Source: CAZIOI01 sp964540855
Lineage (GTDB): Bacteria > Patescibacteriota > UBA1384 > DTJR01
Length of the DNA stretch: 36,777 bases
Direction of reading: 5' to 3'
Assembly (NCBI GenBank): GCA_964540855.1
Contig: CAZIOI010000004.1
Coordinates: forward strand, 1-36,777
The position numbers were made by a program, and so were the translations under genes. Below are positions 17,131-26,462 of the stretch, piece after piece; positions within the stretch are counted from its first letter, which is position 1; each line of letters begins with the position of its first letter. The notes beneath the pieces are model-generated. The model saw only the letters and a program-made list of their open reading frames with translations, was not told the DNA's origin and made no database searches.

Positions 17131-18763
17131 CTTTTGACCTTTTTATATCTTCAATTACAAGATCGACTTTCTCCCTGTCTCGCCAGCGATTAATGCTAAT
17201 CGTAAAAGCGACATCAACAACCATATTATTTTCAATTTTCCAACCATTTTTCTCGACATTGAACGCGATGCAATCGTGGTTTGAAATATTGTCAAAGAGA
17301 CTAATCTTATAGTGATCGCCAGTTTTTCCAACTGCTTTGAGGTTGGCAACTTTCATTTTTTCAAGCGCAAAAGTCGGCCGATTATTACCGTAGCCAAACG
17401 GTTCAAGCGCTTCAATCGAACGCGCAAGACTTAGGTCTATTTGGCTGGAATCAATAAGCGCGTCGATCTGCAATACTCGATTAAACATTCCTTTGTCAAT
17501 TTTTTTGGCTTGCGCGCAGATTTTATCTTCAAATTTTTTTAGGTTTTCTTTTTTGAGCGATAGTCCGGCTGCCCCAGGGTGACCGCCGAAACTCTCCAAA
17601 AAATCGCTGGCTGTAGATATAATCTCGGTGATATTTACGCCCTTGATCGACCTTGCGCTACCCTTATAAAATCCATCATGATCTGTCAAAACAATACTCG
17701 GCCTATAATATGTATCGGTGATTTTACCGGCGACCAGGCCAACCACACCCTCATTTAAGCCGTCTTGTTGTACGATAATGACATTGTCTTTCGATTTATT
17801 CTGGTTTTTGACGGCTTCAACTGAGCAAGCCAAATCTTTTTTTAAAACATCCTGTCTTTGCAAGTTTAGTTTGTTTAGTTTCTCGCAAAGAATTTTGATT
17901 TCACCATCGTCATCAGTCGTTAGGAGCTTGAAACTGCTCACCGGATCATCTATTCGACCCGTTGCGTTGATTCGAGGCGCAATCTGAAAGCCCACTTCAT
18001 ATGTACCGATCTTAGCCTGATCGAGCGCGGAGATTTTAATAAGCTCCCTAAGCCCCTTGTTTCTGGTCTTGCCGATCACTTGCAAACCATAACTCACGAT
18101 CACGCGATTATCTTCAACCAAAGGTACAATGTCAGCAATGGTTGAAATTGCCGCCAAATCAATATCCCATTTTTCTTTGCCGGCGGACAATCCAAGCGCC
18201 CGCACAAAATTATAGGCAACACCACCGCCCGAGAGTGTTTTAAATTTGATCTTTTTGGATAATTGCGGATGAACTATCGCAAAGGCTTTTGGCAAATCCT
18301 CCGGTAATTCGTGATGGTCAGTTACGATCACGTCTATACCCAAGGAATTCGCATATTCGATCTCTTTATTGTTTTTTACGCCGCAATCAACAGTCAAAAC
18401 TAACTTACAATCCGATTTGGCAAAACTATCAATTGCCTTTATTGACAGGCCATAACCCTCGCTTCGATGCGGCACATAATATTCGATTTTGACAAATTTT
18501 CTCAAATTGCGATAAATAATTGCTCCGCCGCAAATTCCGTCCGCGTCATAGTCCATAAACAAACCGATCTTTTGGTTCTCTACAATCGCTTTTTTGACCC
18601 TTACGACCGCGCGATCCATAGAATCAAAATCGTGAGGGTCTGCTAGATTCTCGTATTTTGGCGAAATAAAATTATCTTTACTTAAAATATCGCGCGCCGA
18701 TAAAACGGCCGCGATCGGATCGGCAGGTAATTTGTTTAAAATATTCCAACTCGCGTAGCGCAA
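17123..18763 (-). CDS. recJ: Single-stranded-DNA-specific exonuclease RecJ
   Basis: RecJ degrades single-stranded DNA 5' to 3' in recombination and mismatch repair. The 546-residue length is normal. DHH-family motifs are DYDADG (71-76), VDCGVKN (about 125-131), VTDHHE with DHH at 149-151, and the DHHA1 motif GGHPGAAG at 393-400. The C-terminal OB-like domain (about 430-546) is present. It starts with TTG. The start is fixed by AAGGAGGG immediately upstream (18767-18774), and no ATG is nearby. It overlaps radA by 8 nt. Confidence 0.95.
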   Translation of the reverse strand: MRYASWNILNKLPADPIAAVLSARDILSKDNFISPKYENLADPHDFDSMDRAVVRVKKAIVENQKIGLFMDYDADGICGGAIIYRNLRKFVKIEYYVPHRSEGYGLSIKAIDSFAKSDCKLVLTVDCGVKNNKEIEYANSLGIDVIVTDHHELPEDLPKAFAIVHPQLSKKIKFKTLSGGGVAYNFVRALGLSAGKEKWDIDLAAISTIADIVPLVEDNRVIVSYGLQVIGKTRNKGLRELIKISALDQAKIGTYEVGFQIAPRINATGRIDDPVSSFKLLTTDDDGEIKILCEKLNKLNLQRQDVLKKDLACSVEAVKNQNKSKDNVIIVQQDGLNEGVVGLVAGKITDTYYRPSIVLTDHDGFYKGSARSIKGVNITEIISTASDFLESFGGHPGAAGLSLKKENLKKFEDKICAQAKKIDKGMFNRVLQIDALIDSSQIDLSLARSIEALEPFGYGNNRPTFALEKMKVANLKAVGKTGDHYKISLFDNISNHDCIAFNVEKNGWKIENNMVVDVAFTISINRWRDREKVDLVIEDIKRSKDG

Positions 18764-18766
18764 AAA

Positions 18767-18774
18767 CCCTCCTT
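18767..18774 (-). promoter_or_regulatory. Shine-Dalgarno that sets the recJ TTG start
   Basis: AAGGAGGG on the minus strand lies 3 nt before the TTG at 18763. It supports the rare TTG codon as the real start. The 60-nt gap to ftsQ has no convincing promoter, so recJ-radA may be read through from the dcw operon. Confidence 0.7.
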
Positions 18775-18823
18775 ATCTGACTTGTAAAAACTACCACTGT
18801 AAAAATTACTTTTCAAGAATATG

Positions 18824-19603
18824 CTATTTTAGATAAACCTGTCCTTCAACGCCAAGGTTAGCATACTCTTTTAGATCACTTTTATTTTTTTCTAGAACTT
18901 GCTGCAGGGCATATAATTGATTGTCTAGCGATTGCGAGGTATCGAAAATCGCTCTCCAGCCTTCCGAAGTCAAAACCGATAGGCTAAATGTCAGATCGCT
19001 AACCTCCGCCGACTTTACGGTCAAATTCATCTTTTGCATTTCATCAACGCATTTAATATAAAACAGGATAAATTTTGTTCCGACCACCTGCTGCCCTATT
19101 TCAATATCAGTCAATGTCTTCTCTTGCAAAAAGATTTTGTCCTCGGGTTTTTCAACTCTTTCATAAGCATAACCGCTCGGGTCAATTTTAAAACACTCTT
19201 TCGAGCAAAAAATTAACGCGCTCTCCCTCTCCGAGCCGGTAATCATAATTTTATTAGGTAATCCTCTGACAACTTTTATTTCCTCTATCACAGGATATTT
19301 TCTTGTCAAATTTTTCAAAAAACTTCCGATATTTAACATTAAAATATTATTCCCCTCCAGATCAGTTTTAGCTTGAGAAATAATATCTATCGATCTTATG
19401 CCGTCAACCTGTACCTCCTTTATCCGAAAAGCATCGGATAAAAACAGGTAGTAACACGCACACACAATAACCACCAAACCGAAAAAATACTTAATTGGTT
19501 TAAAATTAACTTTTATCGGCTGTTTTTCGGCTCTACCGGTCTTAACGGCTATTTCTTTGCGCCGGAAATCGTTTGCACTCTTTTTTTTCGTCTGACGCAT
19601 CAT
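18824..19603 (-). CDS. ftsQ: Cell division protein FtsQ/DivIB
   Basis: FtsQ links early and late division proteins. The 259-residue protein has the expected layout: a basic cytoplasmic N-tail (1-36), one membrane helix (about 38-56), a POTRA domain starting with FRIKEVQVDGIRSI, and a beta domain (about 130-245) ending in VEGQVYLK. Sequence conservation is low, as usual for the family. Its start shares one base with the murB stop. A second ATG follows directly, so the start could be one codon later. It is the last dcw gene here; ftsA and ftsZ are not in the window. Confidence 0.88.
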   Translation of the reverse strand: MMRQTKKKSANDFRRKEIAVKTGRAEKQPIKVNFKPIKYFFGLVVIVCACYYLFLSDAFRIKEVQVDGIRSIDIISQAKTDLEGNNILMLNIGSFLKNLTRKYPVIEEIKVVRGLPNKIMITGSERESALIFCSKECFKIDPSGYAYERVEKPEDKIFLQEKTLTDIEIGQQVVGTKFILFYIKCVDEMQKMNLTVKSAEVSDLTFSLSVLTSEGWRAIFDTSQSLDNQLYALQQVLEKNKSDLKEYANLGVEGQVYLK

Positions 19604-20535
19604 TATAAAAACTCAACTTCTTCTTCCAGCTCAACTGAAAATTTTTCAAAGACCGCTTGTTTCATTCGCTCGACAAGCTCGCTAACGTCCGAACTGGTTG
19701 CATTATTGGCATTTATGATCCAGTTCGCATGAAGTTTTGATACCCTCGCGCCACCAACCATCATTTTTTTCGCTCCCGATTGCTCCAGCAGGTAACCGGC
19801 TGTCATCTGGATATTTTCGCCGGTGGCTTTATCTGTTCCCGCGGGATTTCTAAAAATGCTACCCGAACACTTTTCGCCAATCGGTTGATGAGTCTGGCGA
19901 AATATTTTAGCCTCCGATACATCGCGCAAAATGTCCTCATTTTTTCTTCTGTGAAATTGAAAAATTGCATTTAAGACAACTGTCGGGGAAGCTGTTTTTT
20001 TGTATTTTAGTTTTGATTTTCTATAGCCGAAATCAAACCACTTATTCTTACAACTTAAGATTTTTTCATCAGACGCAATGAGCGTAGCTTGTTTTAGATA
20101 GTCTCCCATCGATGCGCCATGCGCACCTGCGTTTACAACGATCGCCCCGCCAACGGTTCCCGGAATACCGTAGAGCTTTTCCAGGCCGCTTAGACCGTTG
20201 GATGCCGCCTCCAGTATCATTTTCGACAGACTTACCCCGGAGTCAACAATTACTCTTCCGGATGTTTTATCGATATTTATAGAGTTTGTTTTGTTTACAA
20301 TAATCAGAGCGTCAATCATTTCATCCGGAAAGATCACATTAGATCCATTTCCTATAACCCGAAAAGGCGCTTGGGCTTTTTTGGCGGCAAATACACTTTC
20401 GGATAGTTCGTCAAAATTTTTTGCAACAAATAAAGCCCTGACCGGTCCGCCGATTCCCATTGTTGAATACCTGCCTAACCTTTCGCCCTCGACAATTTGG
20501 GGAAATTCACTTTTTATTGTTTTAAGCCAACTCAT
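19603..20535 (-). CDS. murB: UDP-N-acetylenolpyruvoylglucosamine reductase MurB
   Basis: MurB uses FAD and NADPH to reduce UDP-GlcNAc-enolpyruvate to UDP-MurNAc in the cytoplasm. The 310-residue protein has STMGIGGPV and VIGNGSNVIF for FAD binding, GLEKLYGIPGTVGGAIVVNAGAHG, the catalytic Ser in CSGSIFRNP, and a C-terminal KLHANWIINA substrate motif. The short form without a large insert matches type II MurB. It lies 7 nt after the murG-murC fusion and shares one base with ftsQ. Confidence 0.95.
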   Translation of the reverse strand: MSWLKTIKSEFPQIVEGERLGRYSTMGIGGPVRALFVAKNFDELSESVFAAKKAQAPFRVIGNGSNVIFPDEMIDALIIVNKTNSINIDKTSGRVIVDSGVSLSKMILEAASNGLSGLEKLYGIPGTVGGAIVVNAGAHGASMGDYLKQATLIASDEKILSCKNKWFDFGYRKSKLKYKKTASPTVVLNAIFQFHRRKNEDILRDVSEAKIFRQTHQPIGEKCSGSIFRNPAGTDKATGENIQMTAGYLLEQSGAKKMMVGGARVSKLHANWIINANNATSSDVSELVERMKQAVFEKFSVELEEEVEFL

Positions 20536-20542
20536 TGCCCTA

Positions 20543-23005
20543 TTATATACTATTAGTGAATCTTTTTTCTATCTTTACATCTTCCAATATTTTTTTTGCT
20601 ATTTTGTACACATCGGTCGCGCCCATCGTCATCACAACAAATTTTTCACCCTTACACTTTTCTACAACAAATTTTTCCGCCGTGCGATAATCTCCGGCAT
20701 AGATGACTTGCTTGCCTCTTGCGGCAAGATCACGGACCAAATCTTCACTAGATCGTAATTCGACAGTATCGCGTCCCACAATCTTATACACGGGCAGCAA
20801 AACAATCAGGTCAGCTTTACTTTCGGCAAAAACATTCAAAAAATTATTATAAAAATCATCAAATCTTTTTTGCTGATGAGGTTGAAAAACAACAATTATT
20901 TTTTTATCATCGTTCGCCTCGGTGAGCGCGCGAAGAGTACTGCTGATTTCTGTCGGATGATGTGCATAATCGTCGTACACCTCGACATTCGCCCATGCGC
21001 CTACAAAACTGAAACGCCTATCCGCCCCCATGAAAGTCGCAATGGTCGCTTGGATAAACACATCCGGAATACCAAAACTTTTTGACAGGGCAATCGCTCC
21101 CGCACAATTTAGAGCAAAGTGATCGCCCGGGATCGGTGATTGAATCTCGATCGTAGATTTTTTATTTTTTACGGAAAACTTACTGGAACCTTTGTCAAAC
21201 CCTACTCGCGACAAGACAAAATCGGCGGATTTATCACGACCATATGAAATCAGATTGACCGATCTATCCGCTAACTGATGCCTATATTTGCCTACAAGCT
21301 TTTTTAAATTATCATCATCTGCACAATAGATTAATATCCCACCATCTCTAATATTTGATATAAAAGCCCCAAAAGCGGCTAGAATGCTTTTCATCCCTTG
21401 CTTAAAATAGTCCAGATGTTCCAGCTCAATATTGGTTACAATCGCCGCTTCAGAACAAAAATCCAAAAATGATCCGTCGTATTCGCACGCTTCCAAAACC
21501 AAATGCTCGCCGCGAACTGAGTAATTTGCCGTGGGATTAGATCTGGTCGATTCCGCACCGATCAAATATGACGGGTCATAGCCGGCGAAGGAGAATATTT
21601 GCGAGACTATTGATGATGTTGTCGTCTTACCATGCATTCCGGCAACGGAAATAACTGATTTATTCTGACCGATCATAGCGATCATCTTAGATCGCTTTAT
21701 GATGTCAATATTAAGCCGATGTGCTTGATCATGCTCCCCTTTAGCCGGCGAGCTTGCGCCGGCCGCAGATGAATAAACAACCAGGTCGACATCTCGAGTT
21801 ATATTATCCCGAGAGTGTCCGCCAAACTTAAGATCGCTACCCGTGACCTTTTTGCCCAAGTTATTCAAAACCTTACCAATCGCTTTCATAGAAACACCGC
21901 CTGACCCGATCAAATGAATATGGCTATACCTATCAAGCCGGTTGTCAAGTTCGTCATCTATTATTTGTTTTATCTTTTTCGCCGAATCCTTAACCGCCAA
22001 ATGCACAGTTTGATTTTGCGAATCATCAGATAATAATTTATCTATCGTAGAAAATAGCTTTGTGCCATCATCGGATTGTAAAACGATTTTCGCCGCTCCT
22101 ATATATTCGCAGTACAGAGCATTTATTGTTTGGTGAAATGCAACATTCGGTGAGATTGGCACCAACACCAGAGGTTTGTTTGCAGCCATTGCCTCAAATA
22201 TCGCCGTTGCGCCGGAACGCGATATCACAAGGTTGGATTTTTTAATCAATTCATCTACTTCATTGCTATAAGCAATCGGTGTATACTTTTTTGATTGATC
22301 AGAGTCTAAGCCCTCTCTAAATTCCAGCGCTGTTCGCAAGTTATTTTCACCTACTATGTGAACAATTTTATATTTTTTTAATAACTTCTCGCCAACGGAA
22401 AAAATCATCTGATTCAAACTCACCGCTCCGCTACTTCCGCCGATAACCAGAATCGAATTTGTCACAACACTTTTACCGGTAGCAAAAAAACCTTGTTTTA
22501 TGGGTATCCCAACTCTTACGGCTCGTTTTGCATACTTTGCAGGGTATGCCTCGACGGGAAATCCCACCAAGACCCTCTTGGCAAATTTTGCCGCAATGCG
22601 ATTCGTTAGACCAAAAACAGAATCGGATTCATGCACAATAAGCTTAGTGCCGGTAATCGCCGCTGCAATACAAACAGGTAGAGCTACATATCCACCCTTG
22701 GAGAAAACCAGACTCGGTTTTTGGCTCACGATAAGATAAACGGATTGAAAAATTCCTGCAATTATTTTAAAAATATCGACAACGTTAGCCGCGAAATTCG
22801 ATATACTCGCATTTCTCCGTAATTTTCCAGCTGTTATCGGTTTATGGACAAGTTTGATCGATCGAAAGGCTTTTTTCTCAAAATCATCTCCCAAGCCGAC
22901 ATAAATCAATTCAAAATCATTGGATAGGGATTTAGCAATCTCCACCAATGGGTAAACATGTCCACCCGTTCCTCCGCCGGTTAATATTATCTTTTTTTTA
23001 GGCAT
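20543..23005 (-). CDS. murG-murC: MurG-MurC fusion: lipid II synthase joined to UDP-MurNAc-L-Ala ligase
   Basis: One uninterrupted frame of 820 residues encodes two enzymes. Residues 1 to about 352 are MurG (transfers GlcNAc to lipid I): TGGGTGGHVYP at 9-19, HESDSVFGLTNR at 125-136, and the donor site SRSGATAIFEAMA near 262-274. Residues about 360-820 are MurC (adds L-Ala to UDP-MurNAc): GSGGVSMKAIGKVL, the ATP loop AGMHGKTTTS at 455-464, EACEYDGSF, and DDYAHHPTE. The linker (DDELDNRLDRYSH) is short. The two steps are not consecutive in the pathway. It overlaps ftsW by 8 nt. The order matches the murG-murC adjacency of dcw clusters, so loss of a stop codon is the likely origin. Confidence 0.95.
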   Translation of the reverse strand: MPKKKIILTGGGTGGHVYPLVEIAKSLSNDFELIYVGLGDDFEKKAFRSIKLVHKPITAGKLRRNASISNFAANVVDIFKIIAGIFQSVYLIVSQKPSLVFSKGGYVALPVCIAAAITGTKLIVHESDSVFGLTNRIAAKFAKRVLVGFPVEAYPAKYAKRAVRVGIPIKQGFFATGKSVVTNSILVIGGSSGAVSLNQMIFSVGEKLLKKYKIVHIVGENNLRTALEFREGLDSDQSKKYTPIAYSNEVDELIKKSNLVISRSGATAIFEAMAANKPLVLVPISPNVAFHQTINALYCEYIGAAKIVLQSDDGTKLFSTIDKLLSDDSQNQTVHLAVKDSAKKIKQIIDDELDNRLDRYSHIHLIGSGGVSMKAIGKVLNNLGKKVTGSDLKFGGHSRDNITRDVDLVVYSSAAGASSPAKGEHDQAHRLNIDIIKRSKMIAMIGQNKSVISVAGMHGKTTTSSIVSQIFSFAGYDPSYLIGAESTRSNPTANYSVRGEHLVLEACEYDGSFLDFCSEAAIVTNIELEHLDYFKQGMKSILAAFGAFISNIRDGGILIYCADDDNLKKLVGKYRHQLADRSVNLISYGRDKSADFVLSRVGFDKGSSKFSVKNKKSTIEIQSPIPGDHFALNCAGAIALSKSFGIPDVFIQATIATFMGADRRFSFVGAWANVEVYDDYAHHPTEISSTLRALTEANDDKKIIVVFQPHQQKRFDDFYNNFLNVFAESKADLIVLLPVYKIVGRDTVELRSSEDLVRDLAARGKQVIYAGDYRTAEKFVVEKCKGEKFVVMTMGATDVYKIAKKILEDVKIEKRFTNSI

Positions 23006-24116
23006 ATTGATTTGAAACCTTGGATATATTTAAAAGTATTCCAACCAGCACAAAAGAGACTATCAAGGAGTTTCCACCATATGAGATAAACGGTAACGTA
23101 ACGCCTGTCAAAGGTACCAGACCCAGCATAGCAGCTATATTAATTAATGCCTGGAAACAAATGGAGGCTGTTATGCCAACCGCCAAAAGCCTACCGAATT
23201 TGTCCGGCGCCCCCTTGGCAATTTTTATTCCCATCAAGAAAAATACTACAAAAGCTATAATTACAAAAATCGAGCGGGCAAATCCAAGCTCCTCACAAAT
23301 AATAGCAAATATCGAATCGGTATGCGGCTCCGGCAAATATTCCATCTTTTGAATCGACTTGCCAAAACCCAATCCCCACAGACCGCCTTGGCTCACGGCG
23401 ATAAATGCCTGATTTATATGGTAGCCGCTACCTAAGAGTTCGGAAGACGGATTAAGATATGTTAAAAACCTTTGCCAACGATACGGCTCCGATTTGATAA
23501 ACACACCAAAGGCGGTCGCCATAAACAAAGCCATCGAACCAAATTGCCACGCCGGCGCGCCGGAAACAAAAAATATCGCTATCGCCGAAACAACGATTGT
23601 CGTCAATGTACCCAAGTCCGGTTGCATAATTACCAGTAGCGACACAACGGCAAGCATTGTAATAAATGGTAAAAAGAATTTTCTAAAGCTGTTTATTTCG
23701 TCCGATTTTGCATCTATCCACGCGCAAAGATAGATGATAAAGGTTATCTTTGCAAATTCCGAAGGCTGCAAAGTAGTAAAACCGAGGTTGATCCATCTGT
23801 GAGCGCCTTTCGCCGCATAACCGATAACCGGCAGAAATACCGCAATTAGCGCAACAACGGTTACAACCATCAGCGGTAAAGCGATTTTCTTATAATTTCT
23901 ATAGTCAATACTGGAAAATATGACCATTGCCACGACGCCAATCACAAACGCCACCGACTGCTTGACGACATAGCTGTTAAGACCTTCTTTAACCTTCTCG
24001 TAAGCAACCACATCTGAAGCTGAAGCAATCATAATAATGCCAAAAAGACCCAACGCAACCGCAAGAAGAGCAACCTTAAAATCGGGCTTTGCTTTTTGTT
24101 TTAAATATTTGGCCAT
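22998..24116 (-). CDS. ftsW: Lipid II polymerase / division protein FtsW (SEDS)
   Basis: FtsW polymerises lipid II at the septum together with FtsI. The 372-residue protein is almost entirely hydrophobic, with about ten membrane segments. Signature pieces are WINLGFTTLQPSEFAK, the large loop GYHINQAFIAVSQGGLWGLGFG, the EELGF segment, and the last-helix motif PFISYGGNSL. The position between murD and murG is classical for FtsW rather than RodA. It overlaps murG-murC by 8 nt and murD by 16 nt. Confidence 0.95.
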   Translation of the reverse strand: MAKYLKQKAKPDFKVALLAVALGLFGIIMIASASDVVAYEKVKEGLNSYVVKQSVAFVIGVVAMVIFSSIDYRNYKKIALPLMVVTVVALIAVFLPVIGYAAKGAHRWINLGFTTLQPSEFAKITFIIYLCAWIDAKSDEINSFRKFFLPFITMLAVVSLLVIMQPDLGTLTTIVVSAIAIFFVSGAPAWQFGSMALFMATAFGVFIKSEPYRWQRFLTYLNPSSELLGSGYHINQAFIAVSQGGLWGLGFGKSIQKMEYLPEPHTDSIFAIICEELGFARSIFVIIAFVVFFLMGIKIAKGAPDKFGRLLAVGITASICFQALINIAAMLGLVPLTGVTLPFISYGGNSLIVSFVLVGILLNISKVSNQYA

Positions 24117-25438
24117 TTATCAACTAATCTATTAAAATACTCTCCTCTTTCACGATAATTTTTGAATTGATCAAAACTTGCCGAGCCGCTGGAAAATAAA
24201 ACCTCATCCACATCTTTGTGATTTTGCGATATTTGTCTCATCGCATCTTCGAGAGTTTGGGCTTCGGTTATAAGGTTTTTGTCATATCCCCCGCCGGACA
24301 GAGCATCGTAAATCTCCCTGCCGGTTTCTCCGATAACATAAACTTTTTTTAACAGGTGATTTTTTGCTATGATTTGACCCATTTGATCGTAGTCGAGTCC
24401 CTTACTAGACCCTCCGCATATAAGCGCAAAATTTTTGTCCATTAGTTTCACGGCTTCTACGATTGAAGCGGGATTTGTCGATGCGGAATCATTATAAAAA
24501 TTCATATCCTTATTGTGTCCGACTTTCTGCATCCTAAACTCGGGCTTTTCAAACTTTTCAGCTATGTCTTCAATGTGAAAATCGAGTTTTAGCGCAAAAC
24601 AAAATGCCAACACGCAAGAAACGTTAATATCCGGTGTCGCTAACTTTTTCGACAATACATCCAAATCAACGTTAAATCGCCTGTCTGAGCAACAAAAATC
24701 ATTCCCGTCCGGCGAACAAGTCGCAGTGCCGTTTGATATGCTATAAGTCACTTTGATTCCGGCGGCGACATCTGCGAGTTCTTGCTGAGCAACCGGCATA
24801 ATTACAATTTGACCTTGATTTTCAGAGGATACAATCTCCTTCTTCGCTTTAATATATTCGCTTTCGCTCTCATGATAGTTCATATGATCAACCGAAACCG
24901 GCAGAAATACCGCCACGTGCGGCTTAATCTTAATATCTTGCAGTTGGAAGCTCGACAGCTCGATAATTGAAAAAGATCGATCGGTGGTCTGGTCAACAAA
25001 ATCCAACGGGCTATTGCCGATATTGCCACCCAAAAAAACTTGTTTATCGTTTGACGTTAAAACAGCTTTTAATAAATTCGAAGTTGTTGACTTGCCTTTC
25101 GTTCCGGTAACGCCGACTATTGTTCCGCGCGCTTCGGACATAAAAAGATTAGTCGCGCTTGATATTTCATTCTCGCCGAAAAGCTCTTTGATCGTAGATA
25201 TTTTTACTCCCGGCGAACGAAAAATCACGTTCGGAGCAAACCTCATAGCCTCCTCCGACAAATTGGTTATCCGATAACCCAAATACTCCTTTGTCTGACC
25301 GATATTTTCTTTTTGGTCAAAAACCAAAACTCTTTCAAATTGTCTTTGGGCAAAATATCGAACTAAAGATTCTCCCTCCACACCCAAACCGAATACCAGG
25401 ATTTTTTTATCTTTCAGATCGTCATTCTGATTATCCAT
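24101..25438 (-). CDS. murD: UDP-N-acetylmuramoylalanine-D-glutamate ligase MurD
   Basis: MurD adds D-Glu to UDP-MurNAc-L-Ala in the cytoplasm. The 445-residue protein has a Rossmann start (VFGLGVEGESLVRYF), the ATP loop GVTGTKGKSTTS near 108-120, ELSSFQL, the central HMNYHESES region and NDSASTNP near 317-324, with a C-terminal domain including CGGSSKGLDY. It overlaps mraY by 8 nt and ftsW by 16 nt. Confidence 0.95.
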   Translation of the reverse strand: MDNQNDDLKDKKILVFGLGVEGESLVRYFAQRQFERVLVFDQKENIGQTKEYLGYRITNLSEEAMRFAPNVIFRSPGVKISTIKELFGENEISSATNLFMSEARGTIVGVTGTKGKSTTSNLLKAVLTSNDKQVFLGGNIGNSPLDFVDQTTDRSFSIIELSSFQLQDIKIKPHVAVFLPVSVDHMNYHESESEYIKAKKEIVSSENQGQIVIMPVAQQELADVAAGIKVTYSISNGTATCSPDGNDFCCSDRRFNVDLDVLSKKLATPDINVSCVLAFCFALKLDFHIEDIAEKFEKPEFRMQKVGHNKDMNFYNDSASTNPASIVEAVKLMDKNFALICGGSSKGLDYDQMGQIIAKNHLLKKVYVIGETGREIYDALSGGGYDKNLITEAQTLEDAMRQISQNHKDVDEVLFSSGSASFDQFKNYRERGEYFNRLVDKWPNI

Positions 25439-26456
25439 AGATCAGTACCAATGATAAACCTACTGCGGTTGAGACAGCTGAAATAATCCAAAATCTCATC
25501 GTTACTTTCGTTTCCGGCCAACCTTTTGCTTCAAAATGATGATGGATCGGCGCAACAAGAAACACTTTCTTGCCAAAAGCTCTCTTGCTTATAATTTGAA
25601 TTGCTGTCGTCACCGCCTCGACAATTAAGATAAGTCCGATAAGTGGTAAAGCGTAAACTGTATTGGTTAGAAAACTTATAACGGCCAACGTCATTCCCAA
25701 ACTCATCGCTCCCGTATCCCCCATAAAAAACCTGGCAGGATAAATATTAAACCACAAAAATGCCAACAGGCTCCCCATTATCGTGGCGCAAAAAATTGCG
25801 AGAGAGTAATTGCCTTTCAAAAGACAAATGAACGTGTACGCACCATAGGCGAAGGCAAAAACGCCACCGGCTAAGCCATCAAGACCGTCTGTTTGGTTGG
25901 ACGCAAAAGCCGTAAAGACACATACACATACAAACAATGGGATATACCAGTAGCCCAACACAAAAGACCCAAGACTTCCCATCGAAAACGCCCTCTCGAG
26001 CCAGTCTAATTTAAATGCAAACCATAAAGCGCCCGCCAACGAAATAGTCGAATACATCACTAGCTTTGTTCTAAACCTCATACCGCCACGCGATATTCCC
26101 ACACCAAAAACATTCATCAGGTCATCTGCCGCGCCGACTATCCCGCAGCCGACCATGGTAAAGAGCGGCAAAAAAGTTCCGGTGCGGGCAAAATTCGCCA
26201 CCAACGTGATAATCGCCGTTACGCCCCAAATCAGAACACCGCCCAAAGTAGGCGTGTTCTCCTTGGACTGGTGCATTTTAGAAAAAATCGGGGTTTTATT
26301 GCCGTCGTGATCAGTATCCCTGATTTTTTTGCCGATCCTGTTTTTGTACAAAAAATCGGTCAAAAACGGGGTCGAAAGCCATGCAATTACAAACGATATC
26401 GAAAAAAATACCATCACGCCGAACAGGTCAGATGCTATCATGCCAAATCTATCCAT
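25431..26456 (-). CDS. mraY: Phospho-N-acetylmuramoyl-pentapeptide transferase MraY
   Basis: MraY makes lipid I at the inner face of the membrane. The 341-residue protein has about ten membrane segments. It carries the early segment HQSKENTPTLGGVL, the catalytic aspartate motif SNQTDGLDGLAGG, FFMGDTGAMSLG, and the HHHFEAKGW histidine motif near the C-terminus. It is in the expected place between murF and murD, 6 nt from murF. Confidence 0.95.
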   Translation of the reverse strand: MDRFGMIASDLFGVMVFFSISFVIAWLSTPFLTDFLYKNRIGKKIRDTDHDGNKTPIFSKMHQSKENTPTLGGVLIWGVTAIITLVANFARTGTFLPLFTMVGCGIVGAADDLMNVFGVGISRGGMRFRTKLVMYSTISLAGALWFAFKLDWLERAFSMGSLGSFVLGYWYIPLFVCVCVFTAFASNQTDGLDGLAGGVFAFAYGAYTFICLLKGNYSLAIFCATIMGSLLAFLWFNIYPARFFMGDTGAMSLGMTLAVISFLTNTVYALPLIGLILIVEAVTTAIQIISKRAFGKKVFLVAPIHHHFEAKGWPETKVTMRFWIISAVSTAVGLSLVLIYG

Positions 26457-26462
26457 ACACCC

